Shown: positions 17,130 through 25,724, counted from the stretch's first letter. The stretch is 64,000 bases of DNA from Falsirhodobacter sp051195255 (GCF_051195255.1 NZ_JBNJLK010000012.1:1-64000), one strand, 5' to 3'. Notes: generated by a model not told the origin, from the letters alone. Translations and numbers: made by a program.

Positions 17130-18235
17130 GCCCGCTCCTCCCGACTATATTCGACGAAGAGGCGCTCAAGGGCCCGCTTCGCGACCGCTGCATCTTCGCC
17201 GCCGCCTTCGATCTTGGTATTAAGCATCGCCGCCGCCGCCCCGAGCATGCCCTCGACGGCTAGGTTCGCAATGTCTTCGTCGCTAGGCCGCCCCACCAAA
17301 TCATCCGCGTGCACGTCGAGATGCCGCAATTGATGGCCAATGTCGTTTTCAAGGCGACCCAGCATGCGAATCCGATCGCTGAGACTGGTGATACCAACCA
17401 GCGTCAGACGCAAAAGCGTTTTGGGCGCGTCGATCGCGCTGAGAAGCAACTCGCACTCGGCATCGAACGCTGCCTGATCACTGACCATCCAGTCCCGCAA
17501 AAGCCATTGGAAGCGGCCAGTGCGGATCGGCGTGACGGACGGCTCCGCACCCGTCGACAGCTCGACGACGAGGGCCTGTCCGGGATCGTCGCGCTGAAAG
17601 CGGTCGACTTCGGGCGTGCCAGCAAACCAGGTGCGATCATCGACCCGGAGTGCCCCATGCCAATCGCCGAGCGCCAGATAGTCGAGGTTCGATCGGCGTG
17701 CACGATCGGGAGCAATCTGGTTCTTCGTTTCGCCTTGCGAGCCAAAGTCGCGGATCGAACCGTGCGCAAGGCCGATACGCAGGGTCGCGCCCGGCGTCTC
17801 CATAGAATCGAAACGGGCGGTGGGATCTTCAAGGTTGTGGCGATGCTCAAGGGGCGCAGGTAGCAGCCAGATGCCGGGGTTGATCTCGACCGGCTCGGGC
17901 GTCGACAAGATGACGATATTCTCGCTCGCCCTTTGACGTACGCGATCCCATAACCCGCCATTTCGCGCGAAATCATGGTTGCCTGGAAGCAGCCACCAGC
18001 GACAGCTATGACGGCTCATCCGGGATATAGCTTGGACGATTGTCCGGTCCTCCGGCCCTTCGGTGTCGAAGATGTCGCCGGCAACGACGACGTGCTGTGC
18101 CCCGTGTTCGAGCGCTATCCGCCCAAGTGTGTCGATTGCCTCGAACCGCGCCTCACTAAGGCTGACCCGGACTTCGGGCTCGAAGCGCCCATACGGTTTG
18201 CCGAGTTGCCAGTCGGCAGAATGGATGAATTTCAA
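17126..18235 (-). CDS. SbcD/Mre11/YhaO-like DNA exonuclease (metallophosphoesterase)
   Basis: A 369-residue calcineurin-like phosphoesterase. The five metal-binding motifs are seen in order: SADWQLG (residue ~6), VAGDIFD (~51), PGNHDFA (~84), GLAHGS (~153) and LALGDWHG (~190). The C-terminal third is a capping/ATPase-binding region. Mre11-type enzymes trim DNA ends with manganese. It is the first gene of the cargo operon. A long, well-formed N terminus supports the ATG at 18235. Confidence 0.9.
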   Translation of the reverse strand: MKFIHSADWQLGKPYGRFEPEVRVSLSEARFEAIDTLGRIALEHGAQHVVVAGDIFDTEGPEDRTIVQAISRMSRHSCRWWLLPGNHDFARNGGLWDRVRQRASENIVILSTPEPVEINPGIWLLPAPLEHRHNLEDPTARFDSMETPGATLRIGLAHGSIRDFGSQGETKNQIAPDRARRSNLDYLALGDWHGALRVDDRTWFAGTPEVDRFQRDDPGQALVVELSTGAEPSVTPIRTGRFQWLLRDWMVSDQAAFDAECELLLSAIDAPKTLLRLTLVGITSLSDRIRMLGRLENDIGHQLRHLDVHADDLVGRPSDEDIANLAVEGMLGAAAAMLNTKIEGGGEDAAVAKRALERLFVEYSREERA

Positions 18236-18395
18236 AATACCTCCCCCCGTCAGGCGTTCCAGATCCTCACTAGACGCGATAATTTCTCGGCCGTCGACAG
18301 CTCGTACTTAACCGCCAAGACAATGCTCGGCACCCTTAGATAAGCGAGCACCTCTCCGCTAATTTCCACCCCCGTTAGCCGAACTAATTAACGCG

Positions 18396-18854
18396 TCAGG
18401 CGTCCGGGCGGCCTGGCCAAGCAAGGGCCGCTTGCAGCACAAAGTGGGCTTCCTTTATCAGCGTCACATCACGCACCCACTGACCATCCGGCCCACCGCG
18501 GAATTTTTCGCCATGCAGGTAGCTATTGCGCACTCGGCAAACGCCTTGAACAATTAGCTCGTGCACGTTCGTTAAGGGCTGGGGTATTTCGGGTGCCCAT
18601 ACGAGGTCTTTCATCAGGCGACGCGGCGGCTCGCTGATCAGCGTCTTGGCGATGCCCTTGTCAACGACTGCGGCGAAGAATTCAGGCCCGAGATCGCGTG
18701 CGAACGCATCCCAGTCGGCCTCAGCAGTCTCCCTGTTTAGTCGAATCCGGTCGGACCGCTTCAAAGCGTATTCGGCGTCTCCGAACTGTCCCGCGAAAGC
18801 CCCTGCGACAGCGTGTGGATTATCCAACGAGGTTCTCCAACCCTGATCCGTCAT
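18396..18854 (-). CDS. HEPN-like protein (Apea-type)
   Basis: About 152 residues from the ATG at 18854; the frame stays open to 19043, so longer forms are possible. The C-terminal part carries RVRNSYLHGEKF, an R-x4-H motif as in HEPN ribonucleases, framed by helices (AGAFAGQFGDAEYALKRS in front, DVTLIKEAHFVLQAAL behind). HEPN proteins are common in toxin and defence systems, where they cut RNA. It lies between the transposase genes and the nuclease operon on the same strand with ~150-base gaps, in the place of tnpC in Tn554. It may be a regulator, a stand-alone defence RNase or part of the neighbouring system. Confidence 0.6.
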   Translation of the reverse strand: MTDQGWRTSLDNPHAVAGAFAGQFGDAEYALKRSDRIRLNRETAEADWDAFARDLGPEFFAAVVDKGIAKTLISEPPRRLMKDLVWAPEIPQPLTNVHELIVQGVCRVRNSYLHGEKFRGGPDGQWVRDVTLIKEAHFVLQAALAWPGRPDA

Positions 18855-19190
18855 CCGAATAAACGTTGCGTGCCGATACATGCTGTAACCGATTTTCTGA
18901 ATGATCTCTTGGAGACGCGCAACCGTCCGTATGCCGGATCGCGAGCGCATACTCGGTTCCGGCGTGAGCAGACCTCCAAGTGTCGACCGCGGACCGGCCC
19001 GAAGTGGTCGGCACCGACGATCGGGAACGGCAACTATCGCCATTTTCTACGCTCAACTGGACATTCCCCCGTCGGCCAATCTTGCGCATTTCTGGCATGA
19101 TCGTTGTCATTATTTAAGAGTGGCGGGTGCTGGATGAGGACCGGCCATTCTCAGCATGCCTCACGGAAGGTGGTTTTGTCCAAAACGAAA

Positions 19191-21398
19191 TCAGCCTTCC
19201 GAACTTTTGATAGGTATCTGAGATCGGTTAGAACCATTGATCGATTGGGAAATTTCTGATGGGGTTCGGCCGTCCGGTGTCGCAACGCTGCTCAACTTCT
19301 TAATGAAACTGGCGACCTTCTCGGCATCGCCTTGTACGATAATACGCTCATCGGCGGTCAGAGGGACCTCTTCTAGGTATCGTCGGATTGAATCTTGGCT
19401 TTCCAACGCATGAGCACGGGCGCTGGCCTTGGGAAGATTAAAGTCGCACCCGGCACACGCCATCCTATGCGGGCAAGCGCTCCAAAAAGGGTTCGAGCAA
19501 TAAGAGTCGCCCAGATCGTAGAAGGTGTAGGGCTCATTCGACTTGCGCGCGATGGCATCATGGTCGACGAGCACCGCCACCATATGTGCCATGTGATCGG
19601 CTTGAGCGAATGACGTCGCCAGACGAGTAGGCCTAATGCGGATGTAGTGCATCGTCGACCGGGGCGAGGTATGCCCGGACCACTCCATGAGCTCGATCAG
19701 CGACATGCCCTTGGGGACACTGGCAAGTGCGGTCACTGCCGATGCACGACCGCGATGACTGGTGATCGTCCCCATGCTGTCACTCGGCGGCAACCCTGCT
19801 TTAGCGCACAGGATAGGGATGATTGTCTGGTTCATTAGCGACATGCCCACTCGGCGGCCGCGGTACTGAAATAGAAAATCGACGCGCTCGCCGGTCCGTT
19901 CGTCAAGTAGCGGTGCTTGATGAGACGGCCGCTGCGCCGCCCAAGCATCGATCCGCTCTTTCACGACGACAGCTACGGGTTTCACAAAGGCACGGAAAGT
20001 CTTGCTCGCAGGGACATCGAGATAGCACAGCGTGCCCGCCGGCACGGTGCTGCCGTCTTCATTGACAATGTCTTCGGCCTGCGGCTTGGCGCAGCCTACC
20101 GCGAGCCGAAATACCTCGTTCTGCCGCAGGCCGCAGTGCGTCCAGACCACAGCGAGCGCCTGGATGAGGGCCAGAGGATACCAGCGCTCGGACAGAAGGT
20201 CGTCCTGCTCGAGGTTGAGGCTGGCCCAGATCAGCCGCAGCCACATTGCATCGTCAATCACTCGCGGCTTGACACCGCTATTAAAGACAACTGACTTGGG
20301 TGTCGCGAGATGATAGCGGGGGCTGAAACGCAGCGATGCCCACCCCCATAGCTCAATATCGATGAAGAAGCGCCTCATGGCGTGCAAGAAAGTGCGTTTC
20401 GAATTGGCTGCAATGGCCGCGCCGTGCGTTTTGGTTTTGCGTGACGGGGCGGACTCTAGCCGCCATTCGCCCACGGTCATGTGATCCACCGCAGAAAGAA
20501 ACGCAGCGCATGTTGATGTGTCCCAGTCCGCAGGAGACTGGACCTGCGGGTATTCTCTTGCCAACCAAAGGCCGATGCGCAGGATCAAGCTGTAATTGGT
20601 TTCACGAGTCCTCGGCCGCAAGGTTGATGTCTCGCGCCAGCGGGCGCACCACTGCGCCCATTCTGGAGGCACGCCATCGGTGTTCTTATCTTTCCAGCCA
20701 ACATAGTTACGCATTCGTAACGGAGTTTCGATGATGCCCATGGCAGCTAAGCCATTCGACACCTTGCCGACAGCACGCGCGACGCCATCATTGCGACCGT
20801 CCTGGCCCTTCTGCAACAAGTCGACCGTAAAGGTTTCGAGTCGAGGATCGCCGTTCTCGAGCATGAGGTGACCAAGTACACTTGTCAGGAAGAGCTCAAG
20901 ATGACGTGCGCTATAGCCGAGCGAGCGCAGGGTGGTGGCTAGCCGCGCATGTTCATGCCAAAAAATATCGGACCCGTAGATCGCGCGGGCATAAATACCT
21001 GAATGGCAAGCTTTAGGGAGAGTTGATACATCCCGCAGGCTGCCCAAGTGATATGCGATCGCCGTCAGGTACGGGCGAGACCCGCATGTTCGATCCAGCA
21101 GTGTAAGCCACGCGTCTCTATCCCACTGCCAGTAGGGGATCCGGCGGCGAGCCACTGTTTTGATGACAGCTTTGATGCTGATCTCACGCTTTGGGGCAGA
21201 GACGTCGCCCATTCGAGCAATTGCTAGTAGTGGAACGACAAGGCGGGGCACCAAGCGTTCGAGGTCTTCAAGGCACGTTTTACTTCGACCGCGCAGAGCA
21301 TCGAGTTCATCAGCCGTAAGCTCTCCGACCAAACCGAAGGGCGATGGGTCAAAGGCCACATATGAGTTTCCGGGCGAAGTGATCGCGGAATCAATCAT
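19191..21398 (-). CDS. Large tyrosine recombinase, TnpB-like (Tn554 type)
   Basis: A 735-residue site-specific recombinase. The C-terminal catalytic domain shows the Arg in HCGLRQNEVFRL, HxxR in ITSHRGRASAVT, the second His in WSGHTSPRSTMHY and the Tyr nucleophile in MHYIRI. Beyond it is a cysteine cluster (YCSNPFWSACPHRMACAGC) typical of Tn554 TnpB-like proteins, possibly zinc-binding. The first ~370 residues are a long DNA-binding region. Its start overlaps the stop of the TnpA-like gene by 8 bases. Together they would cut and rejoin the element ends at umuC. Confidence 0.88.
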   Translation of the reverse strand: MIDSAITSPGNSYVAFDPSPFGLVGELTADELDALRGRSKTCLEDLERLVPRLVVPLLAIARMGDVSAPKREISIKAVIKTVARRRIPYWQWDRDAWLTLLDRTCGSRPYLTAIAYHLGSLRDVSTLPKACHSGIYARAIYGSDIFWHEHARLATTLRSLGYSARHLELFLTSVLGHLMLENGDPRLETFTVDLLQKGQDGRNDGVARAVGKVSNGLAAMGIIETPLRMRNYVGWKDKNTDGVPPEWAQWCARWRETSTLRPRTRETNYSLILRIGLWLAREYPQVQSPADWDTSTCAAFLSAVDHMTVGEWRLESAPSRKTKTHGAAIAANSKRTFLHAMRRFFIDIELWGWASLRFSPRYHLATPKSVVFNSGVKPRVIDDAMWLRLIWASLNLEQDDLLSERWYPLALIQALAVVWTHCGLRQNEVFRLAVGCAKPQAEDIVNEDGSTVPAGTLCYLDVPASKTFRAFVKPVAVVVKERIDAWAAQRPSHQAPLLDERTGERVDFLFQYRGRRVGMSLMNQTIIPILCAKAGLPPSDSMGTITSHRGRASAVTALASVPKGMSLIELMEWSGHTSPRSTMHYIRIRPTRLATSFAQADHMAHMVAVLVDHDAIARKSNEPYTFYDLGDSYCSNPFWSACPHRMACAGCDFNLPKASARAHALESQDSIRRYLEEVPLTADERIIVQGDAEKVASFIKKLSSVATPDGRTPSEISQSINGSNRSQIPIKSSEG

Positions 21399-22428
21399 GG
21401 AGAGAACCGAACAGCGAAGTGCTTACCCGCGCATCGATATGCGCAACCGATTGCGCCATGCGCCGCGCTAGGTCAGCTCCGGCAATATGGAGATAAACCA
21501 TCGTCGTCTTGGGGTCCGCGTGGCCAGCGTAAGCGGAGAGTTCGTGGAGAGGCCAACCCGCCCTCGCGAGATGCGTGAGGCGCAGGTGCCGCAAGCTATG
21601 TGTGCTGAAATTCTCGACTTTGGCATCTGCAGCCCACCGCGCGATAATCTTGCTCCACGACCATATCGACAGAGGCGCGCCGCGATTGCGATCCGAATGT
21701 GAGCGAAACATTGGGCCGGCCGCTCCCTTGCTCTGCGCGAGTGAGTGCAAATGACTTATTAGAGTTGGCGCGACTTGCGGGCTGTAGGATACGATCCGTG
21801 CGCGTTTGCTTTTGGTCGTTTCAGCCCGCAACGACACCAGCCTGTGCGCAAAATCGAGATCGCTGACGCGCAGCGAAACGAGTTCCTCGCGCCGCAGCGC
21901 CCCGTAATATCCAAGGGCCAGCATGAGCCTGTTGCGCACCGTGTCGAGGGCGGCGGCCGAGAGAATGCGCTCCCAGTCCGGATCGGAGGGTACATAGGGA
22001 AGCTTTACCAAGCGGGGGACCAGCCCGCGGCTGAAGCCGGCGTGCTCAGGGATATGTCGCGTTGGCGAGATGTACCCTCGGGGCAGGGGGTTGGTTGAAC
22101 GTAAACCATTATAAATCAGGTGATCATACCACAAGCGAATGGCGCTCAAGCGCTGGTGCAGCGAGGAATTGGCGATCCGTGCCGGTCCTTCGGACAAGAA
22201 GCGAATATAGACTGAGAGATCCGCAAGTGTCGCCGCCTCGGCGGCGACACTTGCGGCTTCGCAGTACGTCAGGAAATGACTGACCCCGCGGCCGTAGGCA
22301 TCGAGCGTGGCACGGGCGCGGCCAAGGTTGCCAAGAAGCTCAAGCCAGTCGGCGAGCAGGGGATGCCGAGCGAGGGCGGGTTGCAATGATGGGGCGAACT
22401 GCATGGCATTCCTCCACCTGTAAATCAT
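21391..22428 (-). CDS. Tyrosine recombinase, TnpA/XerC-like
   Basis: A 345-residue phage-integrase-family protein. A SAM-like N-terminal core-binding domain (about 20-130) is followed by the catalytic domain with the Arg in YYGALRREELVSL, HxxR in THSLRHLRLTHLA, the His in YAGHADPKTT and the Tyr in TMVYLHIAG. It is the first gene inside the element, 30 bases from its right end, as expected for a Tn554-type transposase operon. The terminal repeat GTGGAATG lies just upstream and is a likely binding site. Confidence 0.9.
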   Translation of the reverse strand: MIYRWRNAMQFAPSLQPALARHPLLADWLELLGNLGRARATLDAYGRGVSHFLTYCEAASVAAEAATLADLSVYIRFLSEGPARIANSSLHQRLSAIRLWYDHLIYNGLRSTNPLPRGYISPTRHIPEHAGFSRGLVPRLVKLPYVPSDPDWERILSAAALDTVRNRLMLALGYYGALRREELVSLRVSDLDFAHRLVSLRAETTKSKRARIVSYSPQVAPTLISHLHSLAQSKGAAGPMFRSHSDRNRGAPLSIWSWSKIIARWAADAKVENFSTHSLRHLRLTHLARAGWPLHELSAYAGHADPKTTMVYLHIAGADLARRMAQSVAHIDARVSTSLFGSLHD

Positions 22429-22458
22429 ACCACAATCGCAGGCATTCCACCTAACTAA

Positions 22459-22710
22459 CTAGAGTGTGTAGTTGGACGACAGGGCCTTGATGCCGTGCTG
22501 CCGCATGAAGTCGCGCATCTTGAACACGGGGGCGCCCATCTTCACGCCAAGAGCCTTCGCCTCGTCACTGCGGGCGACAGCACAACCGTCGTTGTTGGAC
22601 AGGACGATTACGGGAATGCCGCGCAGCGACATGTCAAAAACACGTTCGCAAGAGACGTAGAAGTTATTGCAGTCGATGAGGGCGATCGGGTCTGCAGACG
22701 CGCGGATCAT
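22459..22710 (-). pseudogene. umuC: umuC 5' fragment, Y-family DNA polymerase
   Basis: 83 codons from the ATG at 22710 (MIRASADPIALIDCNNFY...), holding the first catalytic motif DCNNFYVSCERVF and NNDGCAVARSDEAKALG. The frame ends at a TAG made by the insertion junction right after SSNYTL, where UmuC normally continues YGDLSRR. The 3' part is at 10342-11382. The start is 8 bases after the umuD stop, as in intact umuDC operons. The polymerase is therefore inactive unless the element excises. Confidence 0.92.
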
Positions 22711-22718
22711 GGCCGCAC

Positions 22719-23153
22719 CTACTCGATGGCGAGGCGGCGCACGACGCCCGCGACGACGCCCCAAATCTCGGTCGTTTCGGTGACGGCAATGCTCTCGTAG
22801 CCGTCACCTCGGGCACGCGGGTCCAGAAACCAATCGCCGTTGCGCTTGGCGAGCTTCTTGACAGTGATCTGTCCATCAACCACGGCGACGACAATGCGAC
22901 CAGGGCGGCGACGGCCGGAGCGGTCCACGGCGATCAGGTCGCCGTCAAGGATGCCTTCGGCTTCCAGACTGTCGCCGGAGACGCGCCACCAAAACGTCGA
23001 ACGCTCGTGTCGCACCACCCATTTGATCGGGTCCACGGTGTCCTCAAGATCGTCACCGGCTGGCGATGGAAACCCTGCAGGCACGCTGATCGAGGCGAGC
23101 GGCAGTTGCCGGTCGACGAGGATCACATTCAGCGAGGCGAGAGTTACAGTCAT
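22719..23153 (-). CDS. umuD: UmuD-like S24 serine peptidase
   Basis: A 144-residue LexA/UmuD-family protein. It has a self-cleavage region near AGFPSPAGDDLED (about 27-39), the nucleophile Ser in WRVSGDSLEAEGI (~61) and the general-base Lys in ITVKKLAKR (~98). UmuD is cut under RecA control and joins UmuC to form polymerase V. The gene looks intact while its partner umuC is broken. It is preceded by an SOS box. Confidence 0.92.
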   Translation of the reverse strand: MTVTLASLNVILVDRQLPLASISVPAGFPSPAGDDLEDTVDPIKWVVRHERSTFWWRVSGDSLEAEGILDGDLIAVDRSGRRRPGRIVVAVVDGQITVKKLAKRNGDWFLDPRARGDGYESIAVTETTEIWGVVAGVVRRLAIE

Positions 23154-23162
23154 GAGGCGGGC

Positions 23163-23177
23163 GAACGAATGAGGAAC
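23163..23177. promoter_or_regulatory. LexA/SOS box upstream of umuD
   Basis: A perfect GAAC-N7-GAAC (GTTC-N7-GTTC on the coding strand), the alphaproteobacterial LexA site, ending 9 bases before the umuD ATG. It implies SOS control of umuD and of transcripts entering the element. Confidence 0.85.
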
Positions 23178-23335
23178 ATTCAGACCCTGATAGCCTGCTA
23201 TCCCCCCTTGGCGTCAAGCTCCGATTTCGCAGCCGCCGATCACAATGACCATGTGGCAAACCGTCAGGCACCCGTTTACAGGACGGCTTGTTGCATGTTT
23301 TTGAGTGCAGGCAGGGTTAAGTCACGTCCCCGATC

Positions 23336-23638
23336 TTAGCGAACAGACATGTCGCTTTCGTCGTAACGCATCGTGGCTTCCGCCCCGAAATACTCAACCC
23401 AGCGGTTCATGACTTCACGGGTCTCCGCTTGGGCGCGGCCGATCTCGGATTGAAGGCAATTCATGTAGCCCTCCGACTCCTCGATGTAGGTCTGATACTG
23501 ATTGCGCACGATCTCACGCAATTCAGGATCATCGGTCGGAGGTTCATAGGCGTAGGGCTGTTCGGGAGGAAAGCACCCTTGCGCGAGAGCGCAGGGTGCC
23601 GAAACAACAATGGCGATGATGGCGAGCCGGATCGTCAC
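23336..23638 (-). CDS. Small exported protein encoded with trbM
   Basis: A 100-residue protein with a signal peptide (MTIRLAIIAIVVSAPCALAQ). The mature part holds two Cys (GCFPPEQ and NCLQSE) and is mostly helical and acidic. The start overlaps the TrbM gene stop by 4 bases. No family is recognised. A periplasmic role linked to conjugation is inferred from the neighbour. Confidence 0.75.
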   Translation of the reverse strand: MTIRLAIIAIVVSAPCALAQGCFPPEQPYAYEPPTDDPELREIVRNQYQTYIEESEGYMNCLQSEIGRAQAETREVMNRWVEYFGAEATMRYDESDMSVR

Positions 23639-24201
23639 GGGCGGAAGGTCACACGGGTGCCGTAGCCATAGGAGTTGCTGGTCTGATACCGTTGAACGCC
23701 ATTGGTGTATTCGGCCTCGGTGCCGGGTTCGACCGTGATCTGCACCCGCATGTTCTTGTATTCCGGGGTGGAAACGCCTGTGTAGTAATACTTTTCGTCG
23801 CTGTTGGTGCCATAGCCCAAGCGGCGGCGTTCGTCATAGCAGAACGCCTTGATCACTTCGCGGCTATCGCCGTCATAGCCCCGGCTGAAATGCTTGTTCT
23901 TGCCCTCGGGACAGATCCACGCGTCGGAGCTGGTGCGGTTGGCAAAGCTGTAGTCGATTTCGTAATTATCGTATTCAGCGCCATCCGACATGAGGCAGGT
24001 GCCGATCGGGGATTTGCCGTCGCGCAGCCGGTCGATCATGTGGTCATAGGCATCCCCGCAAGAGGATGGAAAACCGCCCGCTAGGCACAGGATCAGCTTG
24101 CAGTCGATGTCATAAGCCTCCGCCTCATTTGGTGAAGCAAGGGTGGCGATCGCGGCCACGGCCGAGAAGAGGGCGGCGCTGATGCTGCGGGTCAGGAGCA
24201 T
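23635..24201 (-). CDS. TrbM-family conjugal transfer protein
   Basis: A 188-residue exported protein with a signal peptide (about 1-28, ending NEAEA). The mature start IDCKLILCLAGGFPSSCGDA, followed by HMIDRLRDGKSPIGTC, is the Cys-rich TrbM/KikA signature. TrbM proteins are periplasmic and belong to type IV secretion/conjugation loci. The remaining ~100 residues are an extra C-terminal domain of unknown role (RQ/YG-rich, ending GYGTRVTFRP). No other transfer genes are in the window, so this is likely a conjugation remnant or an isolated accessory gene. Confidence 0.8.
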   Translation of the reverse strand: MLLTRSISAALFSAVAAIATLASPNEAEAYDIDCKLILCLAGGFPSSCGDAYDHMIDRLRDGKSPIGTCLMSDGAEYDNYEIDYSFANRTSSDAWICPEGKNKHFSRGYDGDSREVIKAFCYDERRRLGYGTNSDEKYYYTGVSTPEYKNMRVQITVEPGTEAEYTNGVQRYQTSNSYGYGTRVTFRP

Positions 24202-24520
24202 GTCGTTTCCTCATTATTTGGTGAGGACAGACTAGAAGATAAAGCAAGCGTTGCCAAAGCATTAGGTTCATAACTTATGTTCTGACGTCAAAAGCATAAA
24301 TCAGGCTATCACGGCTGATGCCGCAACTCCGAAGTTGAGTGACCATCTCCTGTGCGGAGTCTGCGTGTGGGGGACAGAGCGGTCATTCATTCATTATGAT
24401 TGCCAACGAATCCGCAGGATCCCAAGCCTTAGGTCGAGATGTAGCACTGGTCGAAGCAGGTGTGATTACTCACATCTGAGCGTCTCAAACCAATCTATTG
24501 AATATGACAGCGGGGTGTCG
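24202..24520. other. Intergenic stretch between trbM and the marR operator
   Basis: About 320 bases, slightly AT-richer than its surroundings, with no open frame I can support. A short inverted repeat (aactccgaagtt near 24325) is the only structure noticed. It probably holds promoters for both flanking divergent units. Confidence 0.4.
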
Positions 24521-24542
24521 TAATGACAGCCTACTGTCATTA
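24521..24542. promoter_or_regulatory. Palindromic operator at the marR start
   Basis: A perfect 9-bp inverted repeat, TAATGACAG-ccta-CTGTCATTA. It sits 14 bases before the ATG at 24556, the right place for MarR autorepression, and argues against the upstream start at 24523, which would lie inside it. Confidence 0.8.
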
Positions 24543-24555
24543 TATGGCCCCTAGT

Positions 24556-25050
24556 ATGAAATCCCAGCCTACATCCTCAGACCACCCCAGAAGCCAACTC
24601 CGCAGTTCGTTGACCGATCTCATAGTGGAGATCTTTAGATTGAATGGTGATCTCATCGAGGCAGGTGACGCACTGGTCGGCGACTTAGGCTTGACCAGTG
24701 CGCGCTGGCAGGTGCTTGGAGCCATATCCCTCTCCCCCGTTGCGCTACCGGTCGCGCATCTTGCGCGAGACATGGGGCTGACGCGTCAATCCGTGCAACG
24801 GGTGGTGGACGACCTGAATGCGACTGGTTTGGTCAGGCTCGACCCCAACCCGCATCACAGCAGAGCAAAGCTCGTCGCAATGACCGAGCATGGGCTGGAC
24901 GCGTATGAACAGGCAATGGCGCGTCAACAGGTCTGGGCAGATGATCTCGCCGCTGATCTGCAAGTTTCCACGATCACCGCTGCCGTCGATCTACTGCAAA
25001 TTTTGAGACAGCGTCTCACCGCTGAAAACAAAACAACCGACATAGAATAG
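24556..25050 (+). CDS. MarR-family transcriptional regulator
   Basis: A 164-residue winged-helix regulator from the ATG at 24556. The DNA-binding part reads VAHLARDMGLTRQSVQRVVDDL (helix-turn-helix, about 70-90), followed by the wing (NPHHSRAKLVAMTEHG). Flanking helices would form the dimer. MarR proteins respond to small, often phenolic, ligands. It is 8 bases upstream of the VOC-family gene, so it probably regulates itself and that gene through the palindrome at 24521-24542. Confidence 0.9.
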   Translation: MKSQPTSSDHPRSQLRSSLTDLIVEIFRLNGDLIEAGDALVGDLGLTSARWQVLGAISLSPVALPVAHLARDMGLTRQSVQRVVDDLNATGLVRLDPNPHHSRAKLVAMTEHGLDAYEQAMARQQVWADDLAADLQVSTITAAVDLLQILRQRLTAENKTTDIE

Positions 25051-25058
25051 GACCTATC

Positions 25059-25517
25059 ATGCTGAATACAGCAACAGCCCCGATTCAGGCATCCGCGCTC
25101 TCGACGGCCCGTGTTGCCCACGTTGCCCTTCGTATTGGGGACCGAGACGCTGGCATCGCTTGGTATCGGGACAAGCTCGGGATGCAGGTGGTCCGCGCCT
25201 TTGATCTGAATGGTATGACATTCACAGAAATGTCGATGGAGAGCGCCGACACGTTTCGGTTGGAATTGGTTTCCGGCGATGGGGCCGCGGAACGACCGGG
25301 TGACGGAGAGCTATTCGGCAGCTTTCTCTTGAACGGATGGCATCACTTGGGCATCTGGGTCGACGACGTCGATCTGGCAGTGGTCGAACTGAAGAACCGT
25401 GATGTTCGTATCACCCTCGACCCCACCGACAATCACGAATGGATGGTGCGTGTGGCCTTCATCGCCGATCCGTGGGGAAACGTCATAGAGCTGCTTCAGC
25501 CTCTTCCGGCCGGATGA
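25059..25517 (+). CDS. VOC-family (glyoxalase/dioxygenase fold) protein
   Basis: A 152-residue protein with the paired beta-alpha-beta modules of the vicinal-oxygen-chelate fold. Candidate metal ligands are the His in ARVAHVALRIG (~22), His in GWHHLGIWVDD (~90) and the final Glu in GNVIELLQP (~147). The family includes glyoxalases, dioxygenases and antibiotic-binding proteins. Its pairing with a MarR regulator suggests detoxification of a small molecule. It forms a two-gene operon. Confidence 0.88.
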   Translation: MLNTATAPIQASALSTARVAHVALRIGDRDAGIAWYRDKLGMQVVRAFDLNGMTFTEMSMESADTFRLELVSGDGAAERPGDGELFGSFLLNGWHHLGIWVDDVDLAVVELKNRDVRITLDPTDNHEWMVRVAFIADPWGNVIELLQPLPAG

Positions 25518-25600
25518 CACCGGGCTTACCGAACGACTGGCATCCGAGAGTCTCGATCGGAAGGTATACGCGGACAGACGGGGTCGGAACACGAAGGGCG

Positions 25601-25681
25601 GCTTTGGACTCTGCACGTCGAAGTCGTCACCGCCGACCCTCATGCCCCGGTAGGTCGAGGATGGGACATTGCGGACGTTCA
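25601..25681. repeat. 80 bp direct repeat, copy 1, upstream of the aminopeptidase gene
   Basis: Matches 26485-26563 at roughly 75-80% by eye, with long identical blocks (ctcatgccccggta; tcgaggatgg; gacgttca). The two copies are in the same orientation and flank the methionine aminopeptidase gene. Confidence 0.8.
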
Positions 25682-25724
25682 TCGCTATGATGCCGAGAAC
25701 TTCCCTTGCGAAAGAACGCACGTC

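Larger units (their letters stand above)
11383..22459 (-). mobile_element. Tn554-like tyrosine-recombinase element inserted in umuC, ~11.1 kb
   Basis: The two umuC pieces join in frame if this segment is removed (…SSNYTLY|GDLSRR…), which fixes the borders to within a few bases. The left end begins gtttatgtggaatgg and the right end, on the other strand, gttagttaggtggaatgc; both share GTGGAATG as terminal inverted repeats. Two overlapping tyrosine-recombinase genes resembling TnpA and TnpB of Tn554 lie at the umuC-5' end. Cargo on the same strand is a HEPN-like gene and a four-gene nuclease/ATPase operon. No long target duplication is seen, as expected for this class. Integron-like elements with XerC-type recombinases are known to target the umuC homologue rulB in Pseudomonas. 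Confidence 0.88.
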
